Source: Varunaivibrio sulfuroxidans
GTDB lineage: Bacteria; Pseudomonadota; Alphaproteobacteria; Rhodospirillales; Magnetovibrionaceae
Reading direction: 5' to 3'
Length of the DNA stretch: 64,000 nucleotides
NCBI RefSeq assembly: GCF_029318635.1
Contig: NZ_CP119676.1
Coordinates: 2,865,001-2,929,000 of the forward strand
This document shows, piece by piece, positions 9,637-23,197 of this stretch. The stretch's first letter is position 1, and each line of letters starts with the position of its first letter. A program made the translations under genes and the position numbers. The notes beneath the pieces were generated by a model. It was not told the origin of the DNA. It ran no database searches and was given only the letters and a program-made list of their open reading frames with translations.

Positions 9637-11096
9637 GAGCGCTTCCCCTAACCATCGGCACCATTCACTTCGTCGGCATCGGCGGCATCGGCATGAGCGG
9701 TATCGCCGAGGTGCTGCACAATCTGGGCTACAAGGTGCAGGGCTCCGATCAGGCCGAGGGGGCCAACGTCGTCCGCCTGCGCGCCCTGGGCATCGCCGTC
9801 GCCATCGGCCACCGCGAGGAAAATTTGGGTGATTGCGGCGTCGTCGTGATTTCGTCCGCCGTCAAGGCGGACAACCCCGAGGTGGTCAGCGCGCGCAAGC
9901 GTCTGCTTCCGGTGGTGCGCCGGGCCGAGATGCTCGGTGAACTGATGCGCCTGAAATGGTCGATCGCGGTGGGCGGCACCCACGGCAAAACGACCACGAC
10001 GTCGCTGATCGCCACCGTCCTCGACAGCGCCGGGTTCGACCCCACCGTGATCAACGGCGGCATCATCAATGCGCTGGGAACGAATGCGCGCCTGGGGTCG
10101 GGCGACTGGATGGTCGCCGAGGCCGACGAATCGGACGGCACGTTTTTGAAATTGCCGGCGACGATCGCGGTGGTCACCAACATCGACCCCGAGCATCTGG
10201 ACCACTACGGTAGTTTCGACGCCCTGCGTAAAGCCTTCGACAGTTTCGTCGAAAACATCCCCTTTTACGGCTTCGCCGCCTTGTGCATCGACCATTCCGA
10301 AGTACAGTCGTTGATCCCCAGGGTTTCGGACCGCAGGGTGGTGACCTACGGCTTCAGCCCGCAGGCCGACGTACGCGCGTTGAACCTGCGCGCCGACGCC
10401 GCCGGCGTGATCTTCGACGTTCAGTTCACCCGACGCAACGACGAGGAAAGCGAGATATTGAGCGCCGTGCGTCTGCCGATGTTCGGCGAACACAACGTGC
10501 AAAACGCCCTCGCCGCGATTGCGATCGCCCGCGAAATGGGGATCGACAACGCCGTCATCACCACGGCGTTCATGGGGTTTGAGGGGGTCAAGCGGCGCTT
10601 CACCCGTACCGGAGAAATCGACGGCATCACCATTATCGACGATTACGGCCACCACCCGGTGGAAATCGCGGCGGTACTTAAGGCCGCCCGCTCGGCAAGT
10701 CAGGGCGACGTGATCGCGGTGGTGCAGCCGCACCGCTATTCCCGCCTACATAATTTGTTCGAGGATTTTTGCACCTGTTTCAACGACGCCGACGCGGTTT
10801 TGGTGGCCGACGTCTACGCGGCCGGGGAAGGCCCGATCGAGGGTGCCGACAAGGACGCCCTGGTGGCGGGTCTGCGCCATCATGGCCATCGCACCGTGAT
10901 GGCCTTGCCGGGGCCGGACGCCCTGGCGGAAATCATCAGCGATCTCGCTCGGCCCGGCGATTTGGTGGTGTGCCTGGGAGCGGGCAGCATCAGCCAATGG
11001 GCGAACGCGCTTCCCGAACAACTGCGCCGGTTGCGCTATGGCGCGAAATCCACGTGGGTCGCCGGACGCGGCGATGACGGGGAGGGTGCGTCATGA
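9633..11096 (+). CDS. murC: UDP-N-acetylmuramate:L-alanine ligase MurC
   Basis: MurC starts the stem peptide by joining L-alanine to UDP-MurNAc with ATP. The 487-residue protein opens with the Rossmann-like [16 protein letters not shown] near residues 12-27, followed by SSAVK near 71-75, the P-loop GTHGKTTTT (K119), EADESDGTF near 165-173 and [14 protein letters not shown] near 335-348. It shares ATGA overlaps with murG and murB. This is one of three Mur ligases in the window; the fourth, murD, is missing. Confidence 0.97.
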   Translation: MRALPLTIGTIHFVGIGGIGMSGIAEVLHNLGYKVQGSDQAEGANVVRLRALGIAVAIGHREENLGDCGVVVISSAVKADNPEVVSARKRLLPVVRRAEMLGELMRLKWSIAVGGTHGKTTTTSLIATVLDSAGFDPTVINGGIINALGTNARLGSGDWMVAEADESDGTFLKLPATIAVVTNIDPEHLDHYGSFDALRKAFDSFVENIPFYGFAALCIDHSEVQSLIPRVSDRRVVTYGFSPQADVRALNLRADAAGVIFDVQFTRRNDEESEILSAVRLPMFGEHNVQNALAAIAIAREMGIDNAVITTAFMGFEGVKRRFTRTGEIDGITIIDDYGHHPVEIAAVLKAARSASQGDVIAVVQPHRYSRLHNLFEDFCTCFNDADAVLVADVYAAGEGPIEGADKDALVAGLRHHGHRTVMALPGPDALAEIISDLARPGDLVVCLGAGSISQWANALPEQLRRLRYGAKSTWVAGRGDDGEGAS

Positions 11097-12052
11097 TGGC
11101 CGCCATGCAATCGTTGAGCTTGATCGCGCGTCTGCCCGCCGTGCGCGGTCGCCTGAGTGAGAACGCGGATCTTTCCAAGAATACTTGGTTTCGCGTCGGC
11201 GGCCCCGCCGAGGTGCTGTTCAAGCCCGCCGACGCCGAGGATCTGGCCGCTTTCCTGCGCGGCTGCCCCGGCGATGTCGCGGTGACGGTAATCGGCGTCG
11301 GCTCCAATATCCTGGTGCGCGACGGCGGCGTGCCCGGCGTCGTGGTGCGCTTGGGTCGGGGCTTCGTCGATATCGACGTTCACGGTGAGGAGATCACGGT
11401 GGGGGCGGGGGCGCTCGACGCCAGTGTCGCCCTGACGGCGCTCAAGGAAGGGCTTGGTGGCTTTGAATTCCTGTCCGGTATTCCGGGCGCCGTCGGCGGC
11501 GCTTTGCGTATGAACGCCGGGGCCTATGGCGCCGACATGAAAGCCGTCGTTATCGCCGCCGATGCGGTCGATCGCACGGGAACCGTTCACCGCCTAAGCG
11601 GGGATGATCTGGGTTTCGGCTACCGCCATTGCGCCGTTCCCGAGGATTGGATTTTCACCCGCGCCCATATGCGCGGCCGCCGGACGGCGCGCCGCGACAT
11701 CCAGGCGGCGATGGACGCCATCCGCAGCGCTCGCGAAGATGCCCAGCCGTTGCGCACGCCGACCGGTGGCAGCACGTTTCGCAATCCCGAAGGTTATAAG
11801 GCTTGGGAATTGATCGACCGGGCGGGCTGCCGGGGGCTGAAACGGGGCGGTGCGATGGTCTCGGAGAAACACTGCAATTTCCTGATCAACATGGGCGACG
11901 CCACGGCGCGCGATCTGGAAATGCTCGGCGAGGAGGTCCGCGCACGCGTGCTGAAAATCTGCGGTGTGCGCCTGCAGTGGGAAATTCGGCGTATCGGCGT
12001 CGATCCGCATGGCGCCGGTGATGCGCCGCAACCACGGGAGGCCACCCCATGA
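11093..12052 (+). CDS. murB: UDP-N-acetylenolpyruvoylglucosamine reductase MurB
   Basis: MurB is the FAD-dependent, NADPH-using reductase that makes UDP-MurNAc. The 319-residue protein is of the type I class, with FAD-binding sequences [14 protein letters not shown] near residues 32-45 and [12 protein letters not shown] near 71-82, then [19 protein letters not shown] near 129-147. The proton-donor serine lies in GSTFRNPEG near 225-233, and [11 protein letters not shown] follows near 257-267. Start at 11093 overlaps the murC stop; ATG codons at 11096 and 11105 are possible alternatives. The stop overlaps ddl by ATGA. Confidence 0.97.
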   Translation: MMAAMQSLSLIARLPAVRGRLSENADLSKNTWFRVGGPAEVLFKPADAEDLAAFLRGCPGDVAVTVIGVGSNILVRDGGVPGVVVRLGRGFVDIDVHGEEITVGAGALDASVALTALKEGLGGFEFLSGIPGAVGGALRMNAGAYGADMKAVVIAADAVDRTGTVHRLSGDDLGFGYRHCAVPEDWIFTRAHMRGRRTARRDIQAAMDAIRSAREDAQPLRTPTGGSTFRNPEGYKAWELIDRAGCRGLKRGGAMVSEKHCNFLINMGDATARDLEMLGEEVRARVLKICGVRLQWEIRRIGVDPHGAGDAPQPREATP

Positions 12053-12954
12053 GCAAGCATGTCGCCGTTTTGATGGGCGGATGGTCCGCCGAACGCGAGG
12101 TTTCCCTCGTTAGCGGGGCCGCCGTCACCAACGCCCTGCACGCCAAGGGCTACGAGGTCACCTCGATCGACGTGCAGCGCGACATGGGCGCCTTGTTGAC
12201 CCGCCTTTATCCGCGTCCCGACGTCGTCTTCAACGCCTTGCACGGGCGTTACGGCGAGGATGGCTGCGTGCAGGGATTGCTCGATATTTTGGGCATACCT
12301 TATACCCATTCGGGGTTGCTGGCTTCGGCCCTGGCGATGGACAAGCCGATGTCCAAACGCCTGTTCGCCGCGGCGGGGATCACGGTCGCCGAAGACAAAG
12401 TCGTGCATCGCGACGCGGTCCTGCGGGGTGACGCGATGGCGCGCCCCTATGTGATTAAGCCGTTGAACGAGGGTTCTAGCGTTGGGGTGCACATCGTGCG
12501 CGAAGGCGATAACGCCCCGCCATTCGGTCAAGGCGGTTGGCCTTACGGCGACACGGTGATGGTGGAACGCTTCATTCCCGGGCGGGAATTGACGGTGACG
12601 GTGATGGGCGATCGTCCCCTGGCGGTCACCGAAATCACGACATCCCACGGTTTTTATGATTACGACGCCAAATATGAGACCGGCGGTTCGCATCATATCT
12701 TGCCCGCGCCGGTGCCCGAGCCGGTTTACCAAGCCGCCTTGCGCCAGGCGATGTTGGGCCATACGGCCCTGGGTTGCCGGGGCGTGTCGCGGGCGGATTT
12801 TCGTTTCGACGGCGCCGATCTGTTCATGTTGGAGATCAATACCCAACCCGGATTGACGCCGACCTCTCTGGCGCCTGAACAGGCGCGTTTCGTTGGGGTG
12901 TCGTTCGAAGATCTGGTGGCGTGGATGGTCGATCATGCGGAGTGCGACCGATGA
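12049..12954 (+). CDS. ddl: D-alanine--D-alanine ligase
   Basis: Ddl joins two D-alanines with ATP to supply the dipeptide used by MurF. The 301-residue ATP-grasp enzyme shows LMGGWSAEREVSLVSG near residues 7-22, NALHGRYGEDGCVQGLLD near 62-79, the substrate loop NEGSSVGV near 141-148 and the metal-binding C-terminal EINTQPGLTPTSL near 263-275. The length fits the DdlB form that sits inside dcw clusters. ATGA overlaps with both murB and ftsQ. Confidence 0.97.
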   Translation: MSKHVAVLMGGWSAEREVSLVSGAAVTNALHAKGYEVTSIDVQRDMGALLTRLYPRPDVVFNALHGRYGEDGCVQGLLDILGIPYTHSGLLASALAMDKPMSKRLFAAAGITVAEDKVVHRDAVLRGDAMARPYVIKPLNEGSSVGVHIVREGDNAPPFGQGGWPYGDTVMVERFIPGRELTVTVMGDRPLAVTEITTSHGFYDYDAKYETGGSHHILPAPVPEPVYQAALRQAMLGHTALGCRGVSRADFRFDGADLFMLEINTQPGLTPTSLAPEQARFVGVSFEDLVAWMVDHAECDR

Positions 12955-13823
12955 GTATGCTTTCCTTCTTTTCCCGTAAAGTTCGCGCCAAGGCCGAAAA
13001 AACGTCCCCGCCGCCGCGCCGCCGTGTGGTGCCGTTGTGGCGTACGCCGATGGCGGTCTTCGCTGCCGTTTTTCTCGGCGGAATGTCGCTGGGGATGACG
13101 GGTTGGTTGCTTTGGCAGAGCGGGTGGATGACGCGAATTTACGAGCAAGCTCGTTGGGCGGCGATCGCGCGCAGCGCCGATCTGGGGCTGACGGTGAAGG
13201 ACATCCTGGTTGTCGGGCGGCGCATGACGGCGCGCGGCGATTTGTTGAACGCGGTGCGCCTAAGCCGCGGCGCGCCGATTTTGGCCTTCGATTTCAAGGC
13301 CGCGCGCGAAAGGATCGAACAATTGCCTTGGGTCAAAACGGCGTCGGTCGAACGGATGCTTCCCAACACCGTGGTGATCCGCGTGCACGAACGCACGCCG
13401 ATGGCGTTGTGGCAAAACGACGGTCAATTCGCCCTGATCGATGAAGACGGCGAGGTGATCACCCGCAAGCATTTGGAACGCTTCGCCGATCTCTTTGTCG
13501 TCGTTGGTCCCGACGCGCCCGAGCATATCGGCGGATTATTGGAAATTCTGTCCAGTCAGCCGGCATTGATGCGTCGGGTCAGGGCCGCGGTGCGCGTTGG
13601 CGGCCGGCGCTGGGATTTGAGGTTGGCGGGGGGGATAGCCGTGCGTCTGCCCGAAAAAGGCGCGTTGACGGCGTGGAAGCGTCTGGCGCGCTACGAACGT
13701 GAGCATGACGTGTTGGCGCGCGATGTTCGGATCCTCGATCTGCGCCTACCCGATCGTTTGATCATTCGCACGTCGGGGGGCGCAAAAGCCGTTTCCGCAT
13801 CCGGTTCGGGACGCGAAACATGA
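12951..13823 (+). CDS. ftsQ: Cell division protein FtsQ
   Basis: FtsQ is a bitopic membrane protein of the FtsQLB complex that links early and late divisome proteins. The 290-residue product has a basic, Pro-rich cytoplasmic tail (residues 1-35), one hydrophobic segment at about 38-58 and a periplasmic POTRA domain with VKDILVVGRRMT near 80-91, then the beta domain with LPNTVVIRVHERTPMALWQ near 134-152 and IDEDGEV. The ATG at 12951 overlaps the ddl stop. It is shorter than some homologues only in the low-complexity C-terminus. Confidence 0.95.
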   Translation: MSMLSFFSRKVRAKAEKTSPPPRRRVVPLWRTPMAVFAAVFLGGMSLGMTGWLLWQSGWMTRIYEQARWAAIARSADLGLTVKDILVVGRRMTARGDLLNAVRLSRGAPILAFDFKAARERIEQLPWVKTASVERMLPNTVVIRVHERTPMALWQNDGQFALIDEDGEVITRKHLERFADLFVVVGPDAPEHIGGLLEILSSQPALMRRVRAAVRVGGRRWDLRLAGGIAVRLPEKGALTAWKRLARYEREHDVLARDVRILDLRLPDRLIIRTSGGAKAVSASGSGRET

Positions 13824-13917
13824 CCCGGCCTTGGGTACGGGGCGAGAAACAAAGGCAAAAACCGGGATGGTCCCCGAACATGTTGAAAAAAACCGCGCGT
13901 TTGCGAAAGAAGAGGCC

Positions 13918-15183
13918 ATGACGAAGGGCGCGTTACAAACGAAAACACGGACGGGCTTGGTCGCCGCGCTGGATATCGGTTCGACCAAGATGTGCTGTCT
14001 GATCGCTCGCGTGCACGGCGGCGAGGGCGTGGAGGTGGTGGGCATAGGCCATCAGGTCTCGAAGGGCGTGCGCGCGGGCGCGATCGTCAATTTGGAGGCG
14101 GCGGAGGCCTCCATTCGCGCCACCGTCGAGGCCGCCGAACAAATGGCGGGCGATAACATTCGTCACGTCAACGTCAATTTGTCGGGGGGCGATTACCGTT
14201 CGCGCTTGATCGCCTACGAAGTCGCCCTGTCCGGGCACGAAATCGGCGATGGCGATATTCGCCGCATCCTCGAAGCTTCGGCGCGCGAATGCGACATGCC
14301 CCCCGAGCACGACGTGATTCATACCGTTCCCGTGGGGTACAGCATCGACGGACACAAGGGCGTGCGTGATCCGCGTGGCATGTTCGGCGATCGCCTCGGC
14401 GTCAATTTGCATTTGGTGAGCGCATCCACGGGGGCGGTTCGCAACCTGAAAGCGGGCGTCGAACGCTGTCACCTGGGGATCGAGAACATGCTTGTCGGGC
14501 CTTACGCCTCGGCGCTGAGCGTGGTTAGCGCCGACGAGCGGGATCTTGGGGTTTGCGTCATCGACATGGGCGGCGGCACCACGACCATCGCCGTGTTTTT
14601 CGACGGCGAATTGGTGCATGTCGAAAGCATTCCCGTTGGCGGCGCCAGCGTCACCAACGATATCGCGCGGGGGTTGGCGACGCCGATCGTTCACGCCGAA
14701 CGGATGAAGACCCTATATGGCAGCGCGATCGCCTCGCCGTCGGACGATCATGAAATTATCAAGGCCCCGCTGATCGGCGAAGAGGAAAATGTCGAAATTA
14801 ATCAGGTGCCCCGTTCGATGTTGGTCGGAATCATCCGCCCGCGCATCGAAGAAACTTTTGAATTGGTGCGCGATCGCCTCGGCGCGGCGGGCTTCGATAA
14901 ATTGGCCGGGCGCACCGTGGTTTTGACGGGGGGAGGATGTCAATTGCCCGGCGTCCAGGAGATGGCGGGAGAAATACTGCAAAAACAAATACGTATCGGG
15001 CGGCCGCGGACGCTTCCGGGGTTGGCCGAAATGGTCTCCGGGCCGGCGTTCGCAACTGCGGTGGGGTTGTTGTCGTACGCGGCGAGCAGTTCGCAAGACG
15101 TGGCGGGGCGCGCGTACCGCCCCTGTGAGGAGTCCGACGGCCGGTGGAGCCGCCTTGGGCGATGGATAAAAGAAAATTTTTGA
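13918..15183 (+). CDS. ftsA: Cell division protein FtsA
   Basis: FtsA is the actin-like ATPase that tethers FtsZ filaments to the membrane. From the ATG at 13918 it has 421 residues, with the phosphate 1 motif LDIGSTK near 18-24, IDMGGGTTTIA near 216-226, and the C-terminal nucleotide loop TGGGCQLPG near 341-349. The extreme C-terminus (RWSRLGRWIKENF) is the amphipathic membrane-targeting helix. The frame stays open upstream to a TTG at 13831, but homologues begin just before GLVAALDIGS and AGAAGAGG lies next to the ATG at 13918. ftsA is separated from ftsQ by 94 bases, one of the widest gaps in the cluster. Confidence 0.93.
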   Translation: MTKGALQTKTRTGLVAALDIGSTKMCCLIARVHGGEGVEVVGIGHQVSKGVRAGAIVNLEAAEASIRATVEAAEQMAGDNIRHVNVNLSGGDYRSRLIAYEVALSGHEIGDGDIRRILEASARECDMPPEHDVIHTVPVGYSIDGHKGVRDPRGMFGDRLGVNLHLVSASTGAVRNLKAGVERCHLGIENMLVGPYASALSVVSADERDLGVCVIDMGGGTTTIAVFFDGELVHVESIPVGGASVTNDIARGLATPIVHAERMKTLYGSAIASPSDDHEIIKAPLIGEEENVEINQVPRSMLVGIIRPRIEETFELVRDRLGAAGFDKLAGRTVVLTGGGCQLPGVQEMAGEILQKQIRIGRPRTLPGLAEMVSGPAFATAVGLLSYAASSSQDVAGRAYRPCEESDGRWSRLGRWIKENF

Positions 15184-15188
15184 GAATC

Positions 15189-15215
15189 AATCGGTTAACA
15201 AAAAATAAACCGATT
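15189..15215 (+). promoter_or_regulatory. Inverted repeat in the ftsA-ftsZ leader
   Basis: AATCGGTT (15189-15196) and AACCGATT (15208-15215) form an eight-base perfect stem with an A-rich loop, about 40 bases upstream of ftsZ. The region 15184-15254 is strikingly AT-rich compared with its neighbours and ends in the strong binding site GGAGCGGAGGAAG. It could be an mRNA hairpin or an operator controlling ftsZ. No T-run follows, so it is not a standard terminator. Confidence 0.4.
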
Positions 15216-15254
15216 CGCTGGTAAATATCTATTTGGTTAGGAGCGGAGGAAGTT

Positions 15255-16955
15255 ATGACCATCAATTTGAGCGTCCCGCAAGGCAATGCCCTGCACGATT
15301 TAAAACCGCGAATTACCGTTATCGGCGTGGGCGGCGCGGGCGGAAATGCGGTCAACAATATGATCAACGCCAAGTTGGAGGGCGTTGAGTTTGTCGTGGC
15401 GAACACCGATTCACAGGCCCTGAGCCTGGCCGGAACGGAACGCCGCCTGCAACTGGGCAGCGCCCTAACCCAAGGTTTAGGCGCGGGTGCGAAGCCGGAT
15501 ATCGGGCGGGCCGCCGCCGAAGAATCCATGGAGGACATCCTAGAGCACATCAAAGGCTCGCACATGGCGTTTATCGCCGCCGGCATGGGCGGGGGCACAG
15601 GTACCGGTGCGGCCCCCGTGATCGCGCGGGCGGCGCGTGATCAGGGCGTCCTGACGGTCGGGGTGGTCACCAAGCCTTTTCAGTTCGAAGGTCCGCAGCG
15701 CATGCGCACGGCGGAAAAGGGCATCGAAGAACTGGAGCAGTACGTCGATACCCTGATCATCATTCCTAACCAGAATTTGTTCCGTGTCGCGACCGAAAAC
15801 ACCACCTTCGCCGATGCCTTCACCATGGCCGACGACGTCCTCTATTCGGGAGTGCGCGGGGTGACCGATCTGATGATCATGCCGGGATTGATCAATCTTG
15901 ATTTCGCCGACGTGCGTACGGTGATGAGCGAAATGGGCAAGGCGATGATGGGCACCGGCGAGGCCGCCGGGGAACGCCGCGCCCTGGATGCCGCCGAGGC
16001 GGCGATCTCCAATCCGCTTCTCGATGACACTTCGATGGCGGGGGCCAAGGGGGTGTTGATCAACATCACCGGCGGCATGGACATGACGCTGTTCGAAGTC
16101 GATGAGGCGGCGAACCGGATTCGCGCCGAAGTCGATCCCGAAGCCTATATTATTTTCGGTTCGACCTTCGACGCGGCCATGGAAGGCTCGATGCGGGTAT
16201 CCGTGGTGGCGACCGGGATCGACCGTGTCGCCGGCGAACGCCCACAGCCGAAATATCTGCACCTCAGCGATGGCGTCGCGAAAGACAAGGTCGAGGATAC
16301 CGTGGAGGAAAACGCGTCTCCTGTTCCCCTGGTGGCGGCGCAAGCCGAGCCGGAAACGCCTTCGCCCATGACGGAACGTCCCGTTGCGGGCGGTGACGAT
16401 GTCGATGATGCCGCCGACATCGCGGAAAAAGCGGCGCAAGCCGCGGCGGTCGCCCTAAGCCGCAGCGAAGCGCCGTCTGCGGACGGTAATACGGCGAAAA
16501 TGGAAAAAGGCGTTCACGACGTGCCCCACCTTGACGGCACGTCCGAAGCCGATTTTGTCGGCGACGCGGCGCAAAATGCGGCCCCCCCCGAAGACGTTCG
16601 CGCGCCGTTCATTCCGCCGGCGCCGGTCGGACGCAATGGGCCGGAGACCGTCAAGGCCAATCCGTTCGCCGAGGCGGCGATGCACAACGGCGCGCTGGAG
16701 CCCACGCGCCAAACACCACCGAAAGATGCGCCCGCCCAAAAGCCCAAGGCGCAAAGCCTGTTTGAATTGGTTACGGGAAGCGTGCGCAACCGGGCCAGAA
16801 AGGATGCCCCGCGCGGCGAGGACGGCGAACAGAAAAGTTCCCCGCCAAGTCAACCTATGCTGGGCGGTCTCGATCCCGACGATCGGTTGCCCTCGGCGCG
16901 CAAGGATGAAGATTTGCTGGAAATTCCCGCCTTTCTTCGTCGCCAGGCCAATTGA
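15255..16955 (+). CDS. ftsZ: Cell division GTPase FtsZ
   Basis: FtsZ polymerises with GTP into the Z ring. The 566-residue protein has the tubulin signature [11 protein letters not shown] near residues 115-125, the N-terminal [13 protein letters not shown], and the T7 loop synergy sequence INLDFADV near 214-221. After the globular core (to about 330) comes an unusually long, Ala/Pro/Glu-rich linker of roughly 220 residues. It ends in the conserved C-terminal peptide [12 protein letters not shown] that binds FtsA and other partners. Long linkers are common in alphaproteobacterial FtsZ. A strong ribosome binding site precedes the ATG. Confidence 0.97.
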   Translation: MTINLSVPQGNALHDLKPRITVIGVGGAGGNAVNNMINAKLEGVEFVVANTDSQALSLAGTERRLQLGSALTQGLGAGAKPDIGRAAAEESMEDILEHIKGSHMAFIAAGMGGGTGTGAAPVIARAARDQGVLTVGVVTKPFQFEGPQRMRTAEKGIEELEQYVDTLIIIPNQNLFRVATENTTFADAFTMADDVLYSGVRGVTDLMIMPGLINLDFADVRTVMSEMGKAMMGTGEAAGERRALDAAEAAISNPLLDDTSMAGAKGVLINITGGMDMTLFEVDEAANRIRAEVDPEAYIIFGSTFDAAMEGSMRVSVVATGIDRVAGERPQPKYLHLSDGVAKDKVEDTVEENASPVPLVAAQAEPETPSPMTERPVAGGDDVDDAADIAEKAAQAAAVALSRSEAPSADGNTAKMEKGVHDVPHLDGTSEADFVGDAAQNAAPPEDVRAPFIPPAPVGRNGPETVKANPFAEAAMHNGALEPTRQTPPKDAPAQKPKAQSLFELVTGSVRNRARKDAPRGEDGEQKSSPPSQPMLGGLDPDDRLPSARKDEDLLEIPAFLRRQAN

Positions 16956-17013
16956 GGGATTTTATGGTCTAACGTCCTGAGAAAAAGTAACATTCTGTAA
17001 CAATCCTTGATTT

Positions 17014-17056
17014 GAGTGCTTCAGGCGACGTTGCTAAAACGTTACTTGGAGCACTC
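17014..17056 (+). terminator. Possible ftsZ transcript-end hairpin
   Basis: GAGTGCT (17014-17020) pairs with AGCACTC (17050-17056), and inside it ACGTT (17028-17032) pairs with AACGT (17038-17042). A short T-run (GCGTTTTAT) follows. The stem is interrupted and modest, so a role as terminator at the end of the dcw operon is only a possibility. Confidence 0.3.
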
Positions 17057-17172
17057 AGCGTTTTATCCCCCCTCGATTTTGCGCGGTTCCTCGGCCTCGA
17101 TGCTGTTTTCGAGGTCGCGTTTTTCGAGGTCGCATTGGGGGGGCTGCGGACTCCCGGCGATTGTGCGCCATA

Positions 17173-17229
17173 CCTGTTGTTCGATAGAGCGCCTGTTGTT
17201 CGATAGGGTGCCTGTTGTTCGATAGGGCG
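17173..17229 (+). repeat. Three tandem 19-bp repeats upstream of lpxC
   Basis: The unit CCTGTTGTTCGATAGRGYG occurs three times head to tail with no spacer: 17173-17191, 17192-17210 and 17211-17229. The copies differ only at two positions. The array ends about 30 bases before the chosen lpxC start, so it lies where a regulator or promoter would be expected. Confidence 0.85.
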
Positions 17230-17257
17230 GTGTGATGTGAATGGACGGAAAAATTTT

Positions 17258-18253
17258 ATGGGGCTCATGGATATCGATAGGACGCGCGGCGACGAAGGGT
17301 ACGTTTTTTCAAATGCCGGCGTGGTCATGCAAAAAACCCTAAAGGCCCCGATTTCGTGCACGGGCGTTGCGTTGCATTCGGGTAAAAAGGTGACGATGCG
17401 TTTGATTCCCGGCGCTCCCGGCAGCGGCGTGGTTTTTAAGCGCACCGACATTCAGGGTGGCGGCGTTCTGATTCCGGCAACCTGGGATAATGTGGTCGAG
17501 ACCCGCATGTGCACCGTGATCGGTCGTGGCGCGGTGACGATTTCGACGGTCGAACATTTGATGTCCGCGCTCGCCGGGGCCGGTATCGACAATGTCCTCA
17601 TCGAAATCAACGGGGCCGAAGTTCCGGCGATGGATGGCAGCGCCGCCCCGTTCCTGTTTCTGATCGAATGCGCGGGGGTTTGCGAACAAGCCGCGCCGCG
17701 CCGGGCGATTCGGGTGCTTAAAGAGGTGATCGTGGACGACGGCGCGCGGCGCGCCACGCTGTCGCCGAGGGATGGTTTTTCGGTCGATTTTCAAATCGAT
17801 TTCGACAATGCGCGGATCGCCAGACAGACCTGCGCCTTGGACGTCAACGATCAGGTCTTTAAGAAGGAAATTTCCAGCGCGCGGACATTTGGCTTCCTCA
17901 ACGAGGTCGAACAAATGCGCGCCGCGGGGCTTGCCCGTGGCGGATCTTTGCATAACGCCGTCGTGCTTAGCGGCGACACGGTGATGAACGAAGATGGCTT
18001 GCGTTACGAGGACGAATTCGTGCGTCATAAGATTCTCGATGCGATCGGCGACCTCTATCTCGCCGGCGGCCCGATTATCGGGGCGTTTAGCGGGATGCGT
18101 TCCGGCCATGACGTCAACAACCGCTTGCTGCGCGCCTTGTTTAAGGATGCCGACGCGTGGACCTATGACGTGCAGTCGTCCGCCGCGCCCGTCAAGGCGA
18201 CGAAACCCGCGGGGGCATGGTCGAAAGACACCGTCGCCGCCGCGCGCGCCTGA
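17258..18253 (+). CDS. lpxC: UDP-3-O-acyl-N-acetylglucosamine deacetylase LpxC
   Basis: LpxC is the zinc-dependent deacetylase and committed step of lipid A synthesis, so the cell has a lipopolysaccharide outer membrane. Recognisable sequences include [11 protein letters not shown], the zinc-ligand segment [25 protein letters not shown]-like [18 protein letters not shown] and the second zinc and catalytic segment [14 protein letters not shown] followed by SGH. The start is uncertain: a GTG at 17237, ATG at 17258 or ATG at 17327 are all open; the last gives 308 residues, the usual family length, but alphaproteobacterial LpxC often has an N-terminal extension. I report 17258 (331 residues). Confidence 0.93.
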   Translation: MGLMDIDRTRGDEGYVFSNAGVVMQKTLKAPISCTGVALHSGKKVTMRLIPGAPGSGVVFKRTDIQGGGVLIPATWDNVVETRMCTVIGRGAVTISTVEHLMSALAGAGIDNVLIEINGAEVPAMDGSAAPFLFLIECAGVCEQAAPRRAIRVLKEVIVDDGARRATLSPRDGFSVDFQIDFDNARIARQTCALDVNDQVFKKEISSARTFGFLNEVEQMRAAGLARGGSLHNAVVLSGDTVMNEDGLRYEDEFVRHKILDAIGDLYLAGGPIIGAFSGMRSGHDVNNRLLRALFKDADAWTYDVQSSAAPVKATKPAGAWSKDTVAAARA

Positions 18254-18358
18254 TCTCAACCAAAAAGCCGGAACGCGTCGGCCCGTTTCTCCGGGAAAAA
18301 TGTTGACCACCGGGAAAAACATTGGCGGCGCGTTTTTGTCGTGGGGCCGTATGGGAGC

Positions 18359-18389
18359 TTGCCAAGAGGGCGAGCGTGCGTGGTATAAT
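18359..18389 (+). promoter_or_regulatory. Putative sigma-70 promoter of bamD
   Basis: A perfect -10 hexamer TATAAT (18384-18389) lies about 70 bases upstream of the bamD start, with TTGCCA (18359-18364) as a candidate -35 at a longish spacing of 19. The -10 sits inside an inverted repeat, AAGAGGGCG (18364-18372) and CGCCCTCTT (18391-18399), which could be an operator or a transcript hairpin. No T-run follows the right arm. Confidence 0.45.
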
Positions 18390-18457
18390 CCGCCCTCTTT
18401 AATCCTTATGCCCAACCCTTGTCTCGCCCCAACCTTATCTCGCATGGAAAAGTCCTG

Positions 18458-19291
18458 GTGAACGCTTACGTTACCCCTAAAAGACGCCGGCTCGTGAAAT
18501 TCGCCGGGGCAAGCGTCGTTTCCCTTTTGATTCTGTCCGGTTGCTCAAGTTTTAGCGGAAAATCCGACCAGCCCGCCTATAAGGAGACGCCGGTCGCGAC
18601 CCTCTATAACAACGCCGCCGATCAGTTGCAGAAGGAAAATTACGCCGAAGCGGCGAAATTGTTCGACGAGGTCGAACGACAGCATCCGTATTCGGTTTGG
18701 GCCACCAAGGCTCAGCTGATGGCGGCGTATAGCCTCTATATGCACAATCGTTACGATCAGGCGATCAACGCCTTGGACCGTTTTATTCAGCTCCATCCGG
18801 CGAATAAGGATGTGCCCTATGCGTATTACCTGAAGGGGCTATGCTATTACGAGCAAATTTCCGACGTCGCGCGCGATCAGCAGATGACGGAAAACGCCTA
18901 CGCCACCTTGAAGGAATTGATCGCCCGTTTTCCGACCAGTCCCTACGCCCGTGACGCGAAGGTCAAGCTCGATTTGACGCGCGATCACATGGCGGGCAAA
19001 GAAATGGAGATCGGGCGCTATTACCTGCGCAAGGGCGAATATTTAGCCGCCATCAATCGATTCAAGAGGGTGATCGACGAATACCAAACGACCACGCATA
19101 CCCCCGAGGCCCTGCTGCGCTTGGTCGAGGCCTATTGGGCGTTGGGCCTGAAGGCGGAAGCCCGCAAGGTGGCGGCCGTTCTGGGGTATAACTTTCCCGG
19201 CAGCACGTGGTATGGCGATGCCTACCGTTTGGTTGGAGGAAAAAAAATCGGCCCAACGGCACAAAAAAACCCCTGGTACAAATTCTGGTAG
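18458..19291 (+). CDS. bamD: Outer membrane assembly lipoprotein BamD
   Basis: BamD (ComL/YfiO) is the essential lipoprotein of the beta-barrel assembly machine. From the GTG at 18458 the protein has 277 residues: a basic start, a hydrophobic signal and the lipobox LSGC with the lipidated cysteine C29. It continues with five tetratricopeptide-like repeats, visible in QLQKENYAEAAKLFDEVERQ, HNRYDQAINALDRFIQLHP and KGEYLAAINRFKRVI. A TTG at 18419 is also in frame but would put 13 polar residues before the signal. recN starts nine bases after the stop. Confidence 0.94.
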   Translation: MNAYVTPKRRRLVKFAGASVVSLLILSGCSSFSGKSDQPAYKETPVATLYNNAADQLQKENYAEAAKLFDEVERQHPYSVWATKAQLMAAYSLYMHNRYDQAINALDRFIQLHPANKDVPYAYYLKGLCYYEQISDVARDQQMTENAYATLKELIARFPTSPYARDAKVKLDLTRDHMAGKEMEIGRYYLRKGEYLAAINRFKRVIDEYQTTTHTPEALLRLVEAYWALGLKAEARKVAAVLGYNFPGSTWYGDAYRLVGGKKIGPTAQKNPWYKFW

Positions 19292-19299
19292 GGGCTTTG

Positions 19300-23111
<3,812 letters not shown>

Positions 23112-23128
23112 AAATAGAGACATGCCCC

Positions 23129-23171
23129 GCATAAAAGAAAGCGGCCTCACCAGGACCGCTTTCTTTTATGC
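23129..23171. terminator. Bidirectional rho-independent terminator between ligA and atpF
   Basis: A perfect 16-base stem, GCATAAAAGAAAGCGG (23129-23144) and its complement (23156-23171), encloses an 11-base loop. The stem has an A-rich outer side and a T-rich outer side, giving a T-run after the GC core on either strand. It lies exactly between two convergent genes, ligA (+) and atpF (-), so it can end both transcripts. Confidence 0.9.
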
Positions 23172-23197
23172 ATTCCCTCAGAGCGCCACAGGAATCG

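Larger units (their letters stand above)
16956..17257. other. ftsZ-lpxC intergenic region
   Basis: This stretch of about 300 bases holds no convincing gene; the short open frames in it lack family features. It contains an inverted repeat (17014-17056), a 13-base direct repeat TTTTCGAGGTCGC at 17106-17118 and 17121-17133, and three tandem 19-base repeats (17173-17229). It probably carries the ftsZ transcript end and the lpxC promoter, but I see no clear -35/-10 pair. Confidence 0.6.

Noticed and set aside
9648-10733. Minus-strand open frame of 361 codons opposite murC
   Set aside because: Low-complexity Asp/Gly/His-rich translation with no domain; a shadow of murC codon usage.
13831-13917. 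Longer FtsA starting at TTG 13831
   Set aside because: The added 29 residues are unlike FtsA N-termini, and a better binding site and the usual family start lie at 13918.
17173-17229. Short CRISPR-like array
   Set aside because: The three 19-base units touch each other with no spacers and no cas genes are nearby, so this is a tandem repeat.
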